Source of the DNA: Spirochaetaceae bacterium
GTDB lineage: Bacteria; Spirochaetota; Spirochaetia; Treponematales; Breznakiellaceae
Direction of reading: 5' to 3'
Assembly: GCA_031278215.1 (NCBI GenBank)
Contig: JAITKV010000008.1
Location: forward strand, 1-57,830
DNA length: 57,830 bases
The notes beneath the pieces were generated by a model. The model was not told the DNA's origin, made no database searches, and saw nothing but the letters and a program-made list of their open reading frames with translations. The number at the start of each line of letters is the position of its first letter. Within the stretch, counting starts at the first letter, position 1. The translations under genes and the position numbers were made by a program. Below are positions 16,591 through 25,562 of the stretch, piece after piece.

Positions 16591-18387
16591 ATGAAAGATT
16601 CGGAGCGGCAAAGGGCCCTGCTGGGAGATGAAGCTCTTGCCCTGGGGGCAATTCACGGGGGCCTTAGCGCCGCCTACGGGTATCCGGGGACGCCGTCCAC
16701 GGAGATCATGGAATACCTCCAGGGGGAGGCGGCAAAACGGGCCGGTCCCCGGGGGGGGGCTTTGGAGGACCCGGCGGGCTCCACCACGCCGGATTCCGGC
16801 GGCTTCCGCGCAGTCTGGTGCGCCAACGAAAAAACCGCCCTTGAAGCCGCCCTGGGGGTTTCTTTTGCCGGCCGGCGGGCCCTGGTTACGATGAAACACG
16901 TGGGGCTTAATGTGGCCGCCGATCCCTTTCTTAACGGCGCCCTTTTGGATATCCAGGGGGGGCTTGTTATCGCCGTGGCGGACGATCCGGGGATGCACAG
17001 TTCCCAGGGGGAGCAGGATTCCCGGTTTTACGCGTCCTTTGCGATGGTTCCCTGCCTGGAACCCCGGAGCCAGCAGGAAGCCTACGACATGGCCAGGGAA
17101 GCCTTCGATATTTCCGAAAATTTTCACGTGCCGGTTTTAATCCGCCTTGCCACCAGGCTGTCCCACGCCCGGGGGGGGATCCTTACGGCCCCGGCAAGGG
17201 ATCAAAACCCCTGCAAAAAAACCGGGGAAAAAACAAAGTGGATGCTGCTCCCCGTCCATGCCCGGAAAAACTACGCCGCGCTTATCGAAAAACAAAGGGG
17301 CCTGGAAGCGTGGTCGGAAAAACACGCGGAAAAAAACCTGGAATTTTCCGGGGGCCCCCTGGCGGTTATTACCTCCGGCCTGGGGGGGAATTATTACGAA
17401 GAAAACCTTCCGGACCTTAAGGCCCGGTACGGCTGCGCCCCCTCCCGGCTTCATGTAGAGGCCTACCCCCTGCCGGCTGCATCGATCCGCCGGCTTTGCC
17501 AATCGGTTCTGCACGGACGGGCCGGCGCGGAAAAAACCCTGGACGAAAAAGAACCCCCGGGCAAAGTGCTTGTTATTGAAGAAGGCCAGCCGTTCATCGA
17601 AGAAAAACTCCGGGGAATTCTGCCCCCCCGCATAGAGATCCGGGGCCGGCTGGACGGGACGGTTCCCCGGACCGGGGAACTGGACCCCGACAATGTCCGC
17701 GCCGCCCTGGAGCTTTCGCCCCGGCCCGGAATCCTGGACGGGCAGGCTTTGCGCAGCCCGGAAAATCCCGGGGCCCTGGATCTATCCCGCTTACCCGGCA
17801 GACCTCCCCAGCTTTGCACGGGCTGTCCCCACGCGGACAGCTACGAAGCCATTAACCGGGCCGCGGCGGAACTAGACCCGGCGCCGGGGCATCCGAAGGT
17901 GGCGGTAAATTCCGACATAGGCTGCTATTCCCTGGGCGCCGCCCCCCCCTACTCGGCCGTCGAGTCCATTGTCTGCATGGGGGCCAGCATAGGCATGGCC
18001 CGGGGCGCCGCCGACGCCGGCATTCCCTACGCGTTCGCGGTAATAGGGGATTCGACCTTTGTCCATTCGGGGATCGCCGCCCTGATTGACGCGGTCCGGA
18101 CGAATGCCCCGGTAACGATCATCATCCTTGACAATTCCACCGTCGCGATGACCGGCTGCCAGTCCACCGCGGTGCCTTCGGACAAACTAGGGGCGCTGAT
18201 CCTGGGAACGGGCCTTGATCCCGCCCACTTTTGGGAACTCGAAGCCCGCAGACAAAACATCGAAGAAAACGCCTCCCGGCTAAAACAGGAAGCCTCTTAC
18301 CGGGGCCCCTCGGTGGCGGTTTTTAGGAGGGAATGCCTTGAGGCCGCCCGGAAACGGCTTAAGGGAAGCGCCGGAAACTCCGGTTAG
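16591..18387 (+). CDS. iorA: Indolepyruvate:ferredoxin oxidoreductase, alpha subunit, lacking the ferredoxin domain
   Basis: 598 aa. IorA binds thiamine diphosphate and, with IorB, oxidises aryl-2-oxoacids to aryl-acyl-CoA while reducing ferredoxin. Seen here: AAYGYPGTPSTEIMEY (pyrimidine domain, near residue 27), VWCANEKTALEAALGVSFAG, CTGCPHADSYEAI (near 411), NSDIGCYSLGAAPPYS and VCMGASIGMARG, and the diphosphate-binding GDST ... LDNSTVAMTGCQ. The usual C-terminal 8Fe-8S ferredoxin module is missing: the chain ends about 20 residues after SVAVFRREC. No iorB is adjacent. No strong ribosome binding site precedes ATG 16591. Whether activity needs a separate ferredoxin and a distant IorB is open. 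Confidence 0.9.
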   Translation: MKDSERQRALLGDEALALGAIHGGLSAAYGYPGTPSTEIMEYLQGEAAKRAGPRGGALEDPAGSTTPDSGGFRAVWCANEKTALEAALGVSFAGRRALVTMKHVGLNVAADPFLNGALLDIQGGLVIAVADDPGMHSSQGEQDSRFYASFAMVPCLEPRSQQEAYDMAREAFDISENFHVPVLIRLATRLSHARGGILTAPARDQNPCKKTGEKTKWMLLPVHARKNYAALIEKQRGLEAWSEKHAEKNLEFSGGPLAVITSGLGGNYYEENLPDLKARYGCAPSRLHVEAYPLPAASIRRLCQSVLHGRAGAEKTLDEKEPPGKVLVIEEGQPFIEEKLRGILPPRIEIRGRLDGTVPRTGELDPDNVRAALELSPRPGILDGQALRSPENPGALDLSRLPGRPPQLCTGCPHADSYEAINRAAAELDPAPGHPKVAVNSDIGCYSLGAAPPYSAVESIVCMGASIGMARGAADAGIPYAFAVIGDSTFVHSGIAALIDAVRTNAPVTIIILDNSTVAMTGCQSTAVPSDKLGALILGTGLDPAHFWELEARRQNIEENASRLKQEASYRGPSVAVFRRECLEAARKRLKGSAGNSG

Positions 18388-18476
18388 GTTTCCAGAGGTT
18401 CCCTTACGGCAAAGGCCGGATAATTTTTTATAAAAAATTTGCCCCCGTTAAAGCGCCTCCTATGACTTTGCCCTTT

Positions 18477-18494
18477 AGGGGATGTGAAACCCCT
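18477..18494 (+). promoter_or_regulatory. Hairpin that holds the start codon of the next gene in its loop
   Basis: AGGGG (18477-18481), loop ATGTGAAA, CCCCT (18490-18494). The GTG start (18484) lies in the loop and the purine-rich Shine-Dalgarno in the left arm. Such a structure could limit translation. The stem is only 5 bp but all G-C except the closing pair. Confidence 0.4.
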
Positions 18495-20151
18495 CCTATG
18501 TTTACTGTTCCTTGCGGTCCTTGGCCCGGTCCGGGTATTTTCCGCAGGGCCCCGGACGCTTCCCGCGGCGCCGGCGGGGGCTTCCGCACCGGCGGGGACT
18601 TCCGCGCCGGCGGGGGCTTCCTCAGCACCGGCGGGGGCTTCCTCAGCGCCGGCGGGGGCTTCCTCAGAACCGGCGGGGGCTTCCGTAAAGCCCGCCGCCT
18701 TCCTCCTGGGGCCGCCGGAATTTCTTTGGTCCGGATCCTGGGAAAACCAGGGAAACATCACCGGCCGTTTTAACCTTACCGCGAAGCTGTCCCGGGCAGA
18801 TATTTCCCTGCGGTTCCAGCTTCTGGATCAACGGCCCGCCTCGTCCTGGGAAGCCTTTGTAAAAAGCTTTAGCCCCGGGGGCGGCGCGGTCCTTACTCCG
18901 GGGCTGGGAATGTACCATAACTCCACCGGGTCCCGTCTTTTATACGGAACCCTGGACAGCCACGGTCTTGCGGCAAGGATCAGGAATATCTGGATCCGGG
19001 GGGCGCCTTATGCAGAGACCCACGAGGCTTCCTATGCGGATTTAAAGACCGCCCCCTCGTCCACCGCGGTATCCCAGGTCTACGCCTATCTGGGAACCCC
19101 CCTGTTCAGCCTGGGTCCGGGGAAATTCCGGGGCTTTACGGCCCTGGCCTTTGACGGAGAATCTCCTGCAATCGGCGTGGGGGCGGACTACGCCTTGGCG
19201 GATCAAGGGTCCGTTACCGTGGAAGGTTTTTATACCGCCGGGACCATGGAAGAACGGACGGCTTCCACCTGGTTCAGCGAAAAGCCCCCGCTTCCCGAGC
19301 GGGACACCCGGCTTGCCGCGGGAACCCTGGCCTTTACCCTTCCCGCCTTCGGCTTTGCTGCGGATCTGGCCTGTTCCGAAACCTTTGCCTACGGCAGAGA
19401 TTATTACGCCAGCCTGGGCCTTCGCTTTGGAAACCGGCCCTGGCGCCTGTCCCTGGCCCTGGACGGAGCGGGAAGCCGTTTTGTTGATTCCGAAACCCGG
19501 GAAACCGAAGCGGGACTTCGCTTCGCCGCCCGGCTGGAGCGGCATGATAAGCGATCCGGCCTGTTCCGGCTGGGCCTTCTGTTCAGGGGGCCGGGGCCGG
19601 AAGAGGGACTGTGGCAAAGCCTTAGGGCGGGGGATCCGGGGGCTTCCCTGACAAGTTTTACCCGGAGTTCCGCGGATCTTTACTACCGCCTTCCTTCATC
19701 ATCCGCGCCCGTAGCCCTTGAGCGGGTTTCTTTGTCCCTGAACCGGGACGGCAGGGATCCGGAAAAGATCCTGGATTCCGGGGATATTCTGGCGGCCCTA
19801 AAGTTCTGGTCCCTAAAAACCGCCGGCGCCGCCAAAATTTCCGGGGCGCGGCAAAACGGCGTTTACCGGTACAATTCGTTGACGGTGTCCCAAAATCTTT
19901 CCTGGACCTTTTACGGTCAGGGGCCGAAGTCCGCGGAAACCGGCGCCGGTTCCTCCAAGCGAAAATCTTCGTTTTCCCTGCGGGTTTCTGCCCGGGGGGC
20001 CTATACACATAGCGCCGGGGACGATGATCTGTGGACCATGTCGTTTTCCCTTTCGGGACAAAGCAGGAAAAACCGTCTGGGGTTTACAATTTCTACCCCG
20101 GAGTATCCGAAAAAATGGAAATACTCCCTTACCTGGAGGCTGCAATCCTAA
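18484..20151 (+). CDS. Barrel-like exported protein with N-terminal APAGAS repeats, 555 aa
   Basis: Unrecognised family. The signal peptide (KPLLCLLFLAVLGPVRVFSAG) is followed by a low-complexity stretch of six or seven APAGAS-type repeats (about residues 30-68), then a beta-rich domain of strands such as GSVTVEGFYTAGTME, FGFAADLACSETFAYG and WRLSLALDGAGSRFVD, ending KWKYSLTWRLQS. This fits an outer-membrane barrel with a flexible periplasmic lead. The GTG start at 18484 follows AGGGG and lies in a small hairpin. It sits between iorA and fusA with no evident link. Confidence 0.75.
   Translation: MKPLLCLLFLAVLGPVRVFSAGPRTLPAAPAGASAPAGTSAPAGASSAPAGASSAPAGASSEPAGASVKPAAFLLGPPEFLWSGSWENQGNITGRFNLTAKLSRADISLRFQLLDQRPASSWEAFVKSFSPGGGAVLTPGLGMYHNSTGSRLLYGTLDSHGLAARIRNIWIRGAPYAETHEASYADLKTAPSSTAVSQVYAYLGTPLFSLGPGKFRGFTALAFDGESPAIGVGADYALADQGSVTVEGFYTAGTMEERTASTWFSEKPPLPERDTRLAAGTLAFTLPAFGFAADLACSETFAYGRDYYASLGLRFGNRPWRLSLALDGAGSRFVDSETRETEAGLRFAARLERHDKRSGLFRLGLLFRGPGPEEGLWQSLRAGDPGASLTSFTRSSADLYYRLPSSSAPVALERVSLSLNRDGRDPEKILDSGDILAALKFWSLKTAGAAKISGARQNGVYRYNSLTVSQNLSWTFYGQGPKSAETGAGSSKRKSSFSLRVSARGAYTHSAGDDDLWTMSFSLSGQSRKNRLGFTISTPEYPKKWKYSLTWRLQS
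18565..18690 (+). repeat. In-frame tandem repeat encoding APAGAS units
   Basis: GCGCCGGCGGGGGCTTCC-like units of 15-18 bp repeat about seven times with few changes, so codons as well as amino acids are conserved. That points to recent expansion by slippage. Copy-number change in threes would keep frame. Confidence 0.85.
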
Positions 20152-20170
20152 GCTATTCAGTCCCATCCTA

Positions 20171-20198
20171 TTGAAATTAATTGAAAATTTTGTATATT
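20171..20198 (+). promoter_or_regulatory. Candidate fusA promoter
   Basis: TTGAAA (20171-20176), 16-bp spacer, TATATT (20193-20198), in the most AT-rich stretch for several kb. The expected transcription start is near 20205, exactly where the first leader hairpin begins. Confidence 0.55.
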
Positions 20199-20204
20199 AT
20201 TACA

Positions 20205-20242
20205 TGAGCCTGTTCCAAAACTGAAGTTTAGGAACAGGCTCA
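20205..20242 (+). promoter_or_regulatory. Leader hairpin 1 upstream of fusA
   Basis: TGAGCCTGTTCC (20205-20216) pairs perfectly with GGAACAGGCTCA (20231-20242). The loop contains AAACT-GA-AGTTT, which extends the stem after one A-A mismatch. No T-run follows, so it is not a standard terminator for the gene before it. It could also be a palindromic repeat used as the leader. Confidence 0.6.
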
Positions 20243-20259
20243 CTGGTAAAATAGTACCT

Positions 20260-20299
20260 GGGGAGGCGCCGATTAACTAACGCCAATCGGCGCCTCCCC
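20260..20299 (+). promoter_or_regulatory. Leader hairpin 2 upstream of fusA
   Basis: GGGGAGGCGCCGATT (20260-20274) pairs perfectly with 20285-20299 around a 10-base loop. It ends about 10 bases before the AAGGAG ribosome binding site of fusA, so it may affect initiation or mRNA stability. Confidence 0.6.
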
Positions 20300-20325
20300 G
20301 GGAGCCTTGAAAGGAGTAACAATTA

Positions 20326-22413
20326 ATGAGCATCGATATTACCAAGATGCGGAACATTGGAATAAGCGCTCACATCGACTCGGGAAAAACCACCCTGTCG
20401 GAGCGGATACTTTTTTACAGCAATAAAATCCATGCGATCCACGAGGTCCGGGGCAAGGACGGCGTGGGGGCCACCATGGATCACATGGAACTTGAACGGG
20501 AGCGGGGCATTACCATTCAGTCCGCGGCAACCCAGGTTGAATGGAAAGACTATACCATTAACCTTATCGACACCCCCGGACACGTGGATTTTACCATTGA
20601 GGTTGAACGTTCCCTGCGGGTGCTGGACGGAGCAATCCTGGTACTCTGCGCGGTGGGGGGAGTTCAATCCCAGTCTATCACCGTGGATCGCCAGCTTAAA
20701 CGCTACCATGTTCCCAGAATTGCCTTTATAAACAAGTGTGACAGAACCGGGGCCAACCCCTTTAAGGTTAAAAACCAGCTAAGGGAAAAACTGGGCCTTA
20801 ATGCGGTGCTGATCCAGCTTCCCATCGGCCTGGAAGATAAGCTCGAGGGGGTGGTGGATCTTATTACCATGAGGGCGGTGTATTTTGACGGGGAATCGGG
20901 AACCGAGGTCCGGTCGGCGGAAATTCCCCCCTATCTTAAGGAAGATGCGGAAAAATGCCGGGAAGAGCTTATCGATGCGATTTCCATGTTTAGCGACGAA
21001 CTGGCGGAAAAATACCTGGGGGGCGAAGAGCTTGGGGAAGACCTGATCCGGGCCGCCGTTCGCCGGGGGACCCTGGAAGAAAAATTTGTCCCCGTGATGG
21101 TGGGCTCGGCCTATAAAAACAAGGGCATTCAGCCCCTGCTGGACGCGGTAAGCTACTACCTTCCTAATCCTACGGAGGTAAAAAACTACGCCCTGGATCT
21201 GGACCGCCACGAAGAACAGCGGGAACTAAGCCCCGACGAAAAAAGCCCCACCGTGGCCCTGGGCTTTAAGCTGGAAGACGGACAGTACGGCCAGCTTACC
21301 TATGTACGAATATACCAGGGCGCCCTGAAAAAGGGGGATGAACTTATGAACACCCGGTCGCGAAAACGGTTTAAGGTCGGCCGGCTGGTCCGTATGCATT
21401 CGGACAACATGGAAGACATCAATGAAGGTTCCCCCGGGGACATTGTGGCCCTCTTTGGCATTGAATGCGCCTCCGGGGATACCTTCTGCGGCGGGGGCCT
21501 TAATTATGCCATGACCTCCATGTACGTTCCCGAACCGGTTATTTCTTTGGCCCTTAACCCCAAGGACAAAAAAAGTTCCGACCAGATGGGCAAGGCCTTA
21601 AACCGCTTTACCAAGGAGGACCCCACCTTCCGGACCTTTGTGGACGGTGAATCCAACGAAACCATTATCCAGGGAATGGGGGAACTCCATCTGGAAGTAT
21701 ACATCGAGCGGATGCGCCGGGAGTATAAGTGCGAGGTGGAAACCGGGAAGCCCCAGGTTGCGTACAGGGAAGCAATACAGCACCGGTCCGAATTTAACTA
21801 TACCCACAAAAAACAAACCGGCGGTTCCGGGCAATACGGCCGGGTGGCCGGGTACATGGAACCCTGGACCGGGGGGGACTACGAATTTGTAGATAATATT
21901 AAGGGGGGCTCAATTCCCACCGAATTTATTCCCAGCTGCGACAAGGGCTTTAAAGAGGCCGTTAAACGGGGATCCCTTATCGGCTTTCCCATTGTGAATA
22001 TCCGCTGCGTGATCAACGACGGCCAATCCCACCCGGTGGACTCTTCGGACATCGCCTTCCAGATGGCCGCCATCGGCGCCTTTCGGGAAGCCTACGGCAA
22101 GGCCAAGCCCTGTATCCTGGAGCCTATCATGAAAGTATCGGTGGAGGGCCCCACGGAATTCCAGGGCAATATTTTTGCTTCCATTAACCAAAGGCGTGGT
22201 ATAATATCCTCATCCACCGAAGACGGAACTTTTTCCCGGGTAGAGGCGGAGGTTCCCTTAAGCGAAATGTTCGGATATTCTACGGTCCTCCGGTCTCTAA
22301 CCCAGGGAAAGGCGGAGTTTACCATGGAATTTGAAAAATACGGGAAGGTACCGGCCGGCATCAGCGAAGCGCTGATTAAGAATTTTGCGGAAAACCGAAA
22401 GGAGCAGAAATAA
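20326..22413 (+). CDS. fusA: Elongation factor G, spirochete/mitochondrial EFG1-like type
   Basis: 695 aa ribosomal translocase GTPase. G1 AHIDSGKT (near residue 15), switch [12 protein letters not shown]3 DTPGHVDF, G4 NKCD, then domains II-V including [14 protein letters not shown] (domain IV) and [22 protein letters not shown]. The signature [19 protein letters not shown] and [11 protein letters not shown] resemble mitochondrial EFG1 and the spdEFG1 paralog of spirochetes, planctomycetes and some deltaproteobacteria, rather than canonical EF-G (DAGKTTTTER, MDWMEQEQERGITI). In species with two such paralogs, spdEFG1 does translocation and spdEFG2 does recycling. AAGGAG precedes ATG 20326, behind a structured leader. 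It is not in a str operon. Confidence 0.95.
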   Translation: MSIDITKMRNIGISAHIDSGKTTLSERILFYSNKIHAIHEVRGKDGVGATMDHMELERERGITIQSAATQVEWKDYTINLIDTPGHVDFTIEVERSLRVLDGAILVLCAVGGVQSQSITVDRQLKRYHVPRIAFINKCDRTGANPFKVKNQLREKLGLNAVLIQLPIGLEDKLEGVVDLITMRAVYFDGESGTEVRSAEIPPYLKEDAEKCREELIDAISMFSDELAEKYLGGEELGEDLIRAAVRRGTLEEKFVPVMVGSAYKNKGIQPLLDAVSYYLPNPTEVKNYALDLDRHEEQRELSPDEKSPTVALGFKLEDGQYGQLTYVRIYQGALKKGDELMNTRSRKRFKVGRLVRMHSDNMEDINEGSPGDIVALFGIECASGDTFCGGGLNYAMTSMYVPEPVISLALNPKDKKSSDQMGKALNRFTKEDPTFRTFVDGESNETIIQGMGELHLEVYIERMRREYKCEVETGKPQVAYREAIQHRSEFNYTHKKQTGGSGQYGRVAGYMEPWTGGDYEFVDNIKGGSIPTEFIPSCDKGFKEAVKRGSLIGFPIVNIRCVINDGQSHPVDSSDIAFQMAAIGAFREAYGKAKPCILEPIMKVSVEGPTEFQGNIFASINQRRGIISSSTEDGTFSRVEAEVPLSEMFGYSTVLRSLTQGKAEFTMEFEKYGKVPAGISEALIKNFAENRKEQK

Positions 22414-22414
22414 A

Positions 22415-23119
22415 GTGATTAAGGAAGAACTGATCCAGCGCAGCCCCGTGCGTATTTTTGAAAAATCCATCCACGGGGGGCTGGGGCCCGGTGAAACCGG
22501 CATCATTGCATCTCCATCGGGAATCGGAAAAACATCGGTACTGGTCCAGATTGCCCTGGACAAGCTGCTCCAGGGCAAAAAGGTAATACACGTTTCCTTT
22601 ACCCAGCATATTGACTATGTCCTTGCCTGGTACGAGGATATTTTTGACGAGTTTATCAAGCGAAAAAACCTTGACCACGCCCAGGAAGTCAAAAACGAAC
22701 TGGTAAAAGACCGGATTCTGCTGAACTTTAGCCAAGACGGAGTAACCGGTTCCCAGATCCTCAGAAGCCTAAGGGCCATAATAGTCGAGGGGGGGGTAAA
22801 TGCCGGAACAATTATTATCGACGGCTTTGACTTTGGCAGGACCAGCCGGAAACCGATGGAAGAGGTCAAGGCCGAAGCAAAAGAACTGGGGGTTTCTATC
22901 TGGTACAGCTGTACCGTCAAGGGAAAGGAACCCTACTACGATAAAAACGGCATACCCCTGCTGGTTAAAGATTTTCAGGATCTTATAGACGTTATGATTG
23001 TCTTGGAACCCAAGGCGGACCATATTGAACTTACCGCTTCCAAGGACCGGGATACAATAAACCTGGAACATCTGGCGCTTAAACTGGATCCAAAAACCCT
23101 GCTTATCTTAGAAGAATAG
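22415..23119 (+). CDS. KaiC/RecA-like P-loop ATPase, conserved in treponemes
   Basis: 234 aa, cytoplasmic. The fold is RecA/KaiC-like: Walker A SPSGIGKTS (near residue 33), a strand pattern VIHVSFTQH, and Walker B TIIIDGFDF (near 133). Similar short single-domain ATPases occur in spirochetes without assigned function. The start is GTG at 22415, 2 bp after the fusA stop, with AAAGGAG inside the end of fusA; a longer in-frame reading from 22385 would overlap fusA. Coupling to fusA suggests coexpression with translation, not a known partner. Confidence 0.82.
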   Translation: MIKEELIQRSPVRIFEKSIHGGLGPGETGIIASPSGIGKTSVLVQIALDKLLQGKKVIHVSFTQHIDYVLAWYEDIFDEFIKRKNLDHAQEVKNELVKDRILLNFSQDGVTGSQILRSLRAIIVEGGVNAGTIIIDGFDFGRTSRKPMEEVKAEAKELGVSIWYSCTVKGKEPYYDKNGIPLLVKDFQDLIDVMIVLEPKADHIELTASKDRDTINLEHLALKLDPKTLLILEE

Positions 23120-23205
23120 CCGCGGCGGATCTATTCTTTGGCAATGCGGCATGGGCAAAGAATTTCGGCGGACAAAAAATGCAAATACGTAAGGAAGCTA
23201 TAAAC

Positions 23206-23547
23206 ATGTTGGAGTCAGACAAAAGGAAAACCCGCAGATACCCGTCCAGCGCCCGGGTCCAGATTCCCGAAGTTTTTTCCGGCAGCGCCCTGCTAAAAGA
23301 TCTTTCTATCACCGGCTGCCGCATTGAATGTACCATGCATGTGGATATACAAGAAGAAACGGCCTATACGATTACCCTGCATCCCGAAGCCACTGCAAAA
23401 ATCGGCAGCTTTGATCTTAGCGCCGAATGCAGATGGTTTCGTCCCGGACACTACTCCTGCGACATTGGCTTTGAAATCAAAAAATCCCCCACGGGGAAGG
23501 ATTTTCAAAAGTATGTGGACTACCTTTCCTGGCGGCAGAAGCGGTAG
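23206..23547 (+). CDS. PilZ-domain protein
   Basis: 113 aa, a single PilZ domain, which binds cyclic di-GMP. The N-terminal Arg motif (KRKTRRYPSS) and the DLSITGCRIE motif (D-x-S-x2-G) that grip the ligand are present and intact, so binding is likely. There is no fused output domain, so it probably acts by binding a partner. ATG 23206 is chosen over one at 23179 because AAGGAAG sits 9 bases upstream. It is in a head-to-tail row after the ATPase gene, with an 86-bp gap that shows nothing else. Confidence 0.88.
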   Translation: MLESDKRKTRRYPSSARVQIPEVFSGSALLKDLSITGCRIECTMHVDIQEETAYTITLHPEATAKIGSFDLSAECRWFRPGHYSCDIGFEIKKSPTGKDFQKYVDYLSWRQKR

Positions 23548-23583
23548 TTCGACAAAACTCCTGTTTTGTGGTATGCTTCGCCC

Positions 23584-24897
23584 ATGCAATTGTATACCGG
23601 CGCGGCGCTGTGTGCGGTGGGGGCGGAAAAAGCGGTTTCCAATGAACTTAAAAAACTTTCGGAAGCGGCTCGCCCTTCCCCGTCCATAAGGGTGCTGGAA
23701 AGCGGCTTTGGCAGGGTCCGCTTTCAAACAAACCTGGAGGGGCTTTACCGCGCTCTTATATCCCTGCGGGCCGCAGACCGCCTGCTCCTGGAAGCGGGGA
23801 ACTTCCCCGCGGGGGACTTTGACGGGCTCTTTGAAGGAACCCGGAACATCCCCTGGGAAAACTTTATTCCCCGGGGTATGGGTCTTAAGGTCGGCAAGGT
23901 AAGAAGCAGCCGTTCGGCCCTTACCGCAGAAACTTCTATACAGGCGGTGGTGCACAAGGCGGCGGCGGAACGGCTCTGTAACCGCTACGGCGTCCGGCGC
24001 CTTCCGGAACCCGGCAAAACGCTCCGGGCCGAATCCAAAGACCCCCGGACCGGTTCCGGGGACAGCCGGACCGGCCCGGTGATACTGTACAAAAACCGGG
24101 AAGCCCGGGGAGAACCGCGGATGGCGGAACTCCGGGTGTATATCGAAAAAGACGAAGCCCGGGTGCTGCTGGATATTTCCGGCGCCCCCCTTTTTAAGCG
24201 GGGATACCGCCCCGCGGGAGGAACCGCCCCGCTGCGGGAAAGCACCGCCGCCGCGCTGATTCTTCTTTCCGGCTGGCGGCGCCGGTTCCCCCTCTATGAT
24301 CCTTTTTGCGGTTCCGGTACTATCATAATTGAAGCGGCCCTTTATGCATGGGATCAGGCGCCGGGCCTGGGCCGAAGCTTTACCCTTTCGGATCTGCTTA
24401 TAGGGAACAGGGAACTTGAAGAGGATCTGCGCCGGGAACTGGCGGCCAGGGCGGACCACCGCCGGAAAATCCGCATCTACGGAAGCGACGGCGATGAAAA
24501 CGCGGCGGCCCTGGCCCGGCAGAATTTTCGCCGGGCCCTGGGCCTCTGCGCCCCGGCGGCCGCGTCCGCGAAATGGGCCGGCGAAACAGATCCCGTGGAG
24601 GGAGTAGGGATCCGCCGGCTTTCACTGGAACAGGCCCGGGCGCCGGAGGAAAACGCCGGGGAAGAAGGGTATATCATCACCAACCCGCCCTACGGCAGGC
24701 GGATGGGGGACGCCGAATCCGCCGAGGCGGGGTACCGCAGCATGGCGGTGCTGGAAAAACATTTTCCCCGGTGGAAAATGGGGGTTATCTGCGATCATGC
24801 CGGCTTTGAATCCCACTTTGGCAAAAAGGCCGATATTTGCAGGAAGATAAAAAACGGGGCCCTGGACGCCTACTTTTATCAGTATCTACACTTATAA
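23584..24897 (+). CDS. RlmL/YpsC-type rRNA (guanine-N2)-methyltransferase
   Basis: 437 aa. Order: N-terminal THUMP-type RNA-binding domain (about 1-165) and a C-terminal class I methyltransferase with PLYDPFCGSGTIIIEAAL (SAM site, near 240) and ITNPPYGRRMGD (NPPY catalytic motif, near 362). Family members modify G2445 of 23S rRNA (RlmL half) and lack the second methyltransferase domain of E. coli RlmL. A Pro/Gly-rich segment near residues 140-160 (TGSGDSRTGP) is a lineage insertion. No good Shine-Dalgarno sequence precedes ATG 23584. Old annotations as DNA methylase are likely wrong. Confidence 0.88.
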   Translation: MQLYTGAALCAVGAEKAVSNELKKLSEAARPSPSIRVLESGFGRVRFQTNLEGLYRALISLRAADRLLLEAGNFPAGDFDGLFEGTRNIPWENFIPRGMGLKVGKVRSSRSALTAETSIQAVVHKAAAERLCNRYGVRRLPEPGKTLRAESKDPRTGSGDSRTGPVILYKNREARGEPRMAELRVYIEKDEARVLLDISGAPLFKRGYRPAGGTAPLRESTAAALILLSGWRRRFPLYDPFCGSGTIIIEAALYAWDQAPGLGRSFTLSDLLIGNRELEEDLRRELAARADHRRKIRIYGSDGDENAAALARQNFRRALGLCAPAAASAKWAGETDPVEGVGIRRLSLEQARAPEENAGEEGYIITNPPYGRRMGDAESAEAGYRSMAVLEKHFPRWKMGVICDHAGFESHFGKKADICRKIKNGALDAYFYQYLHL

Positions 24898-24919
24898 AAA
24901 TATAAAAACGGAATGTTCT

Positions 24920-25549
24920 ATGGCGATAATTGTTGAACATGACAAAAGACGTAAACGGATCCTCGGAAAGGCTCTGGATGTTTTTGTGGAAGAGGGTTTT
25001 GAAAACGCCACCTGCCAAAAAATAGCGGATCGGTGCCAGATTACCAGGACCACCCTGTACTTGTATTTCCGCAATAAGCGGGAAATTTTTAATTACAGCA
25101 TCAAACAGTTGCTGGGGGATGTGGAAAAAGACATCCTGCGCGTAAAGAACGATACTACCCTGTCTTTTCCCGATAAAATTAAAAAAACCATTTCTGTAAT
25201 TCTTAACAGGCTGGAAGAAAACAAGCGGCTCCTTTCTGTTATTCTGGACTGCCTGCTCTCTATTTCATGGGCTTCAACCAGCAAGGGTCTGCAAAACACA
25301 AAGGACGGCGATTCCCTTCCGGACATTCGAATTCGGCGGCGGACCATCCGGCTTAGGCATATCCTGGCCACCATGGTTATAGAGGGCATTAAGACCGGAG
25401 AAATAAAAAAGACAAACGTGGCGGTTGTAGACAACCTGCTGTACGGGTTAATCGAGACGGCGATCTTTCATCTGGCGGTGCTTAAGCGAAAATCCGTCAA
25501 GGACCTTGCCAAGGCGGTAGAACTGGTGGTCAACAGCCTGCGAGCCTAA
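24920..25549 (+). CDS. TetR/AcrR-family transcriptional regulator
   Basis: 209 aa. The N-terminal helix-turn-helix is clear (RRKRILGKALDVFVEEGFENATCQKIADRCQITRTTLYLYFRNKREIF, about residues 10-56, given here as a motif description: the ATxQ/KIA recognition region and the TTLYLYF core). The C-terminal ~150 residues are a helical ligand/dimer domain with no match I can name. It converges with the Rnf operon, so it is not placed to be cotranscribed with it, and its target is unknown. A short hairpin (25542-25562) lies between them. Confidence 0.88.
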   Translation: MAIIVEHDKRRKRILGKALDVFVEEGFENATCQKIADRCQITRTTLYLYFRNKREIFNYSIKQLLGDVEKDILRVKNDTTLSFPDKIKKTISVILNRLEENKRLLSVILDCLLSISWASTSKGLQNTKDGDSLPDIRIRRRTIRLRHILATMVIEGIKTGEIKKTNVAVVDNLLYGLIETAIFHLAVLKRKSVKDLAKAVELVVNSLRA

Positions 25550-25562
25550 GCGCCACAGGCTC
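25542..25562. terminator. Short hairpin between convergent tetR-type and rnfB genes
   Basis: GAGCCT (25542-25547) pairs with AGGCTC (25557-25562). It overlaps the end of the regulator gene and directly precedes the rnfB stop on the other strand. Weak; no T-run on either side. Confidence 0.3.

Noticed and set aside
18421-18441. Perfect A/T palindrome AATTTTTT-AT-AAAAAATT as iorA terminator
   Set aside because: Pure A-T stem with no GC part is too weak for an intrinsic terminator; left as an AT-rich spacer.
23293-24459. 388-codon open frame on the minus strand opposite the PilZ and methyltransferase genes
   Set aside because: Spans two real genes and a gap on the other strand, with repetitive Pro/Arg/Gly content and no family pattern.
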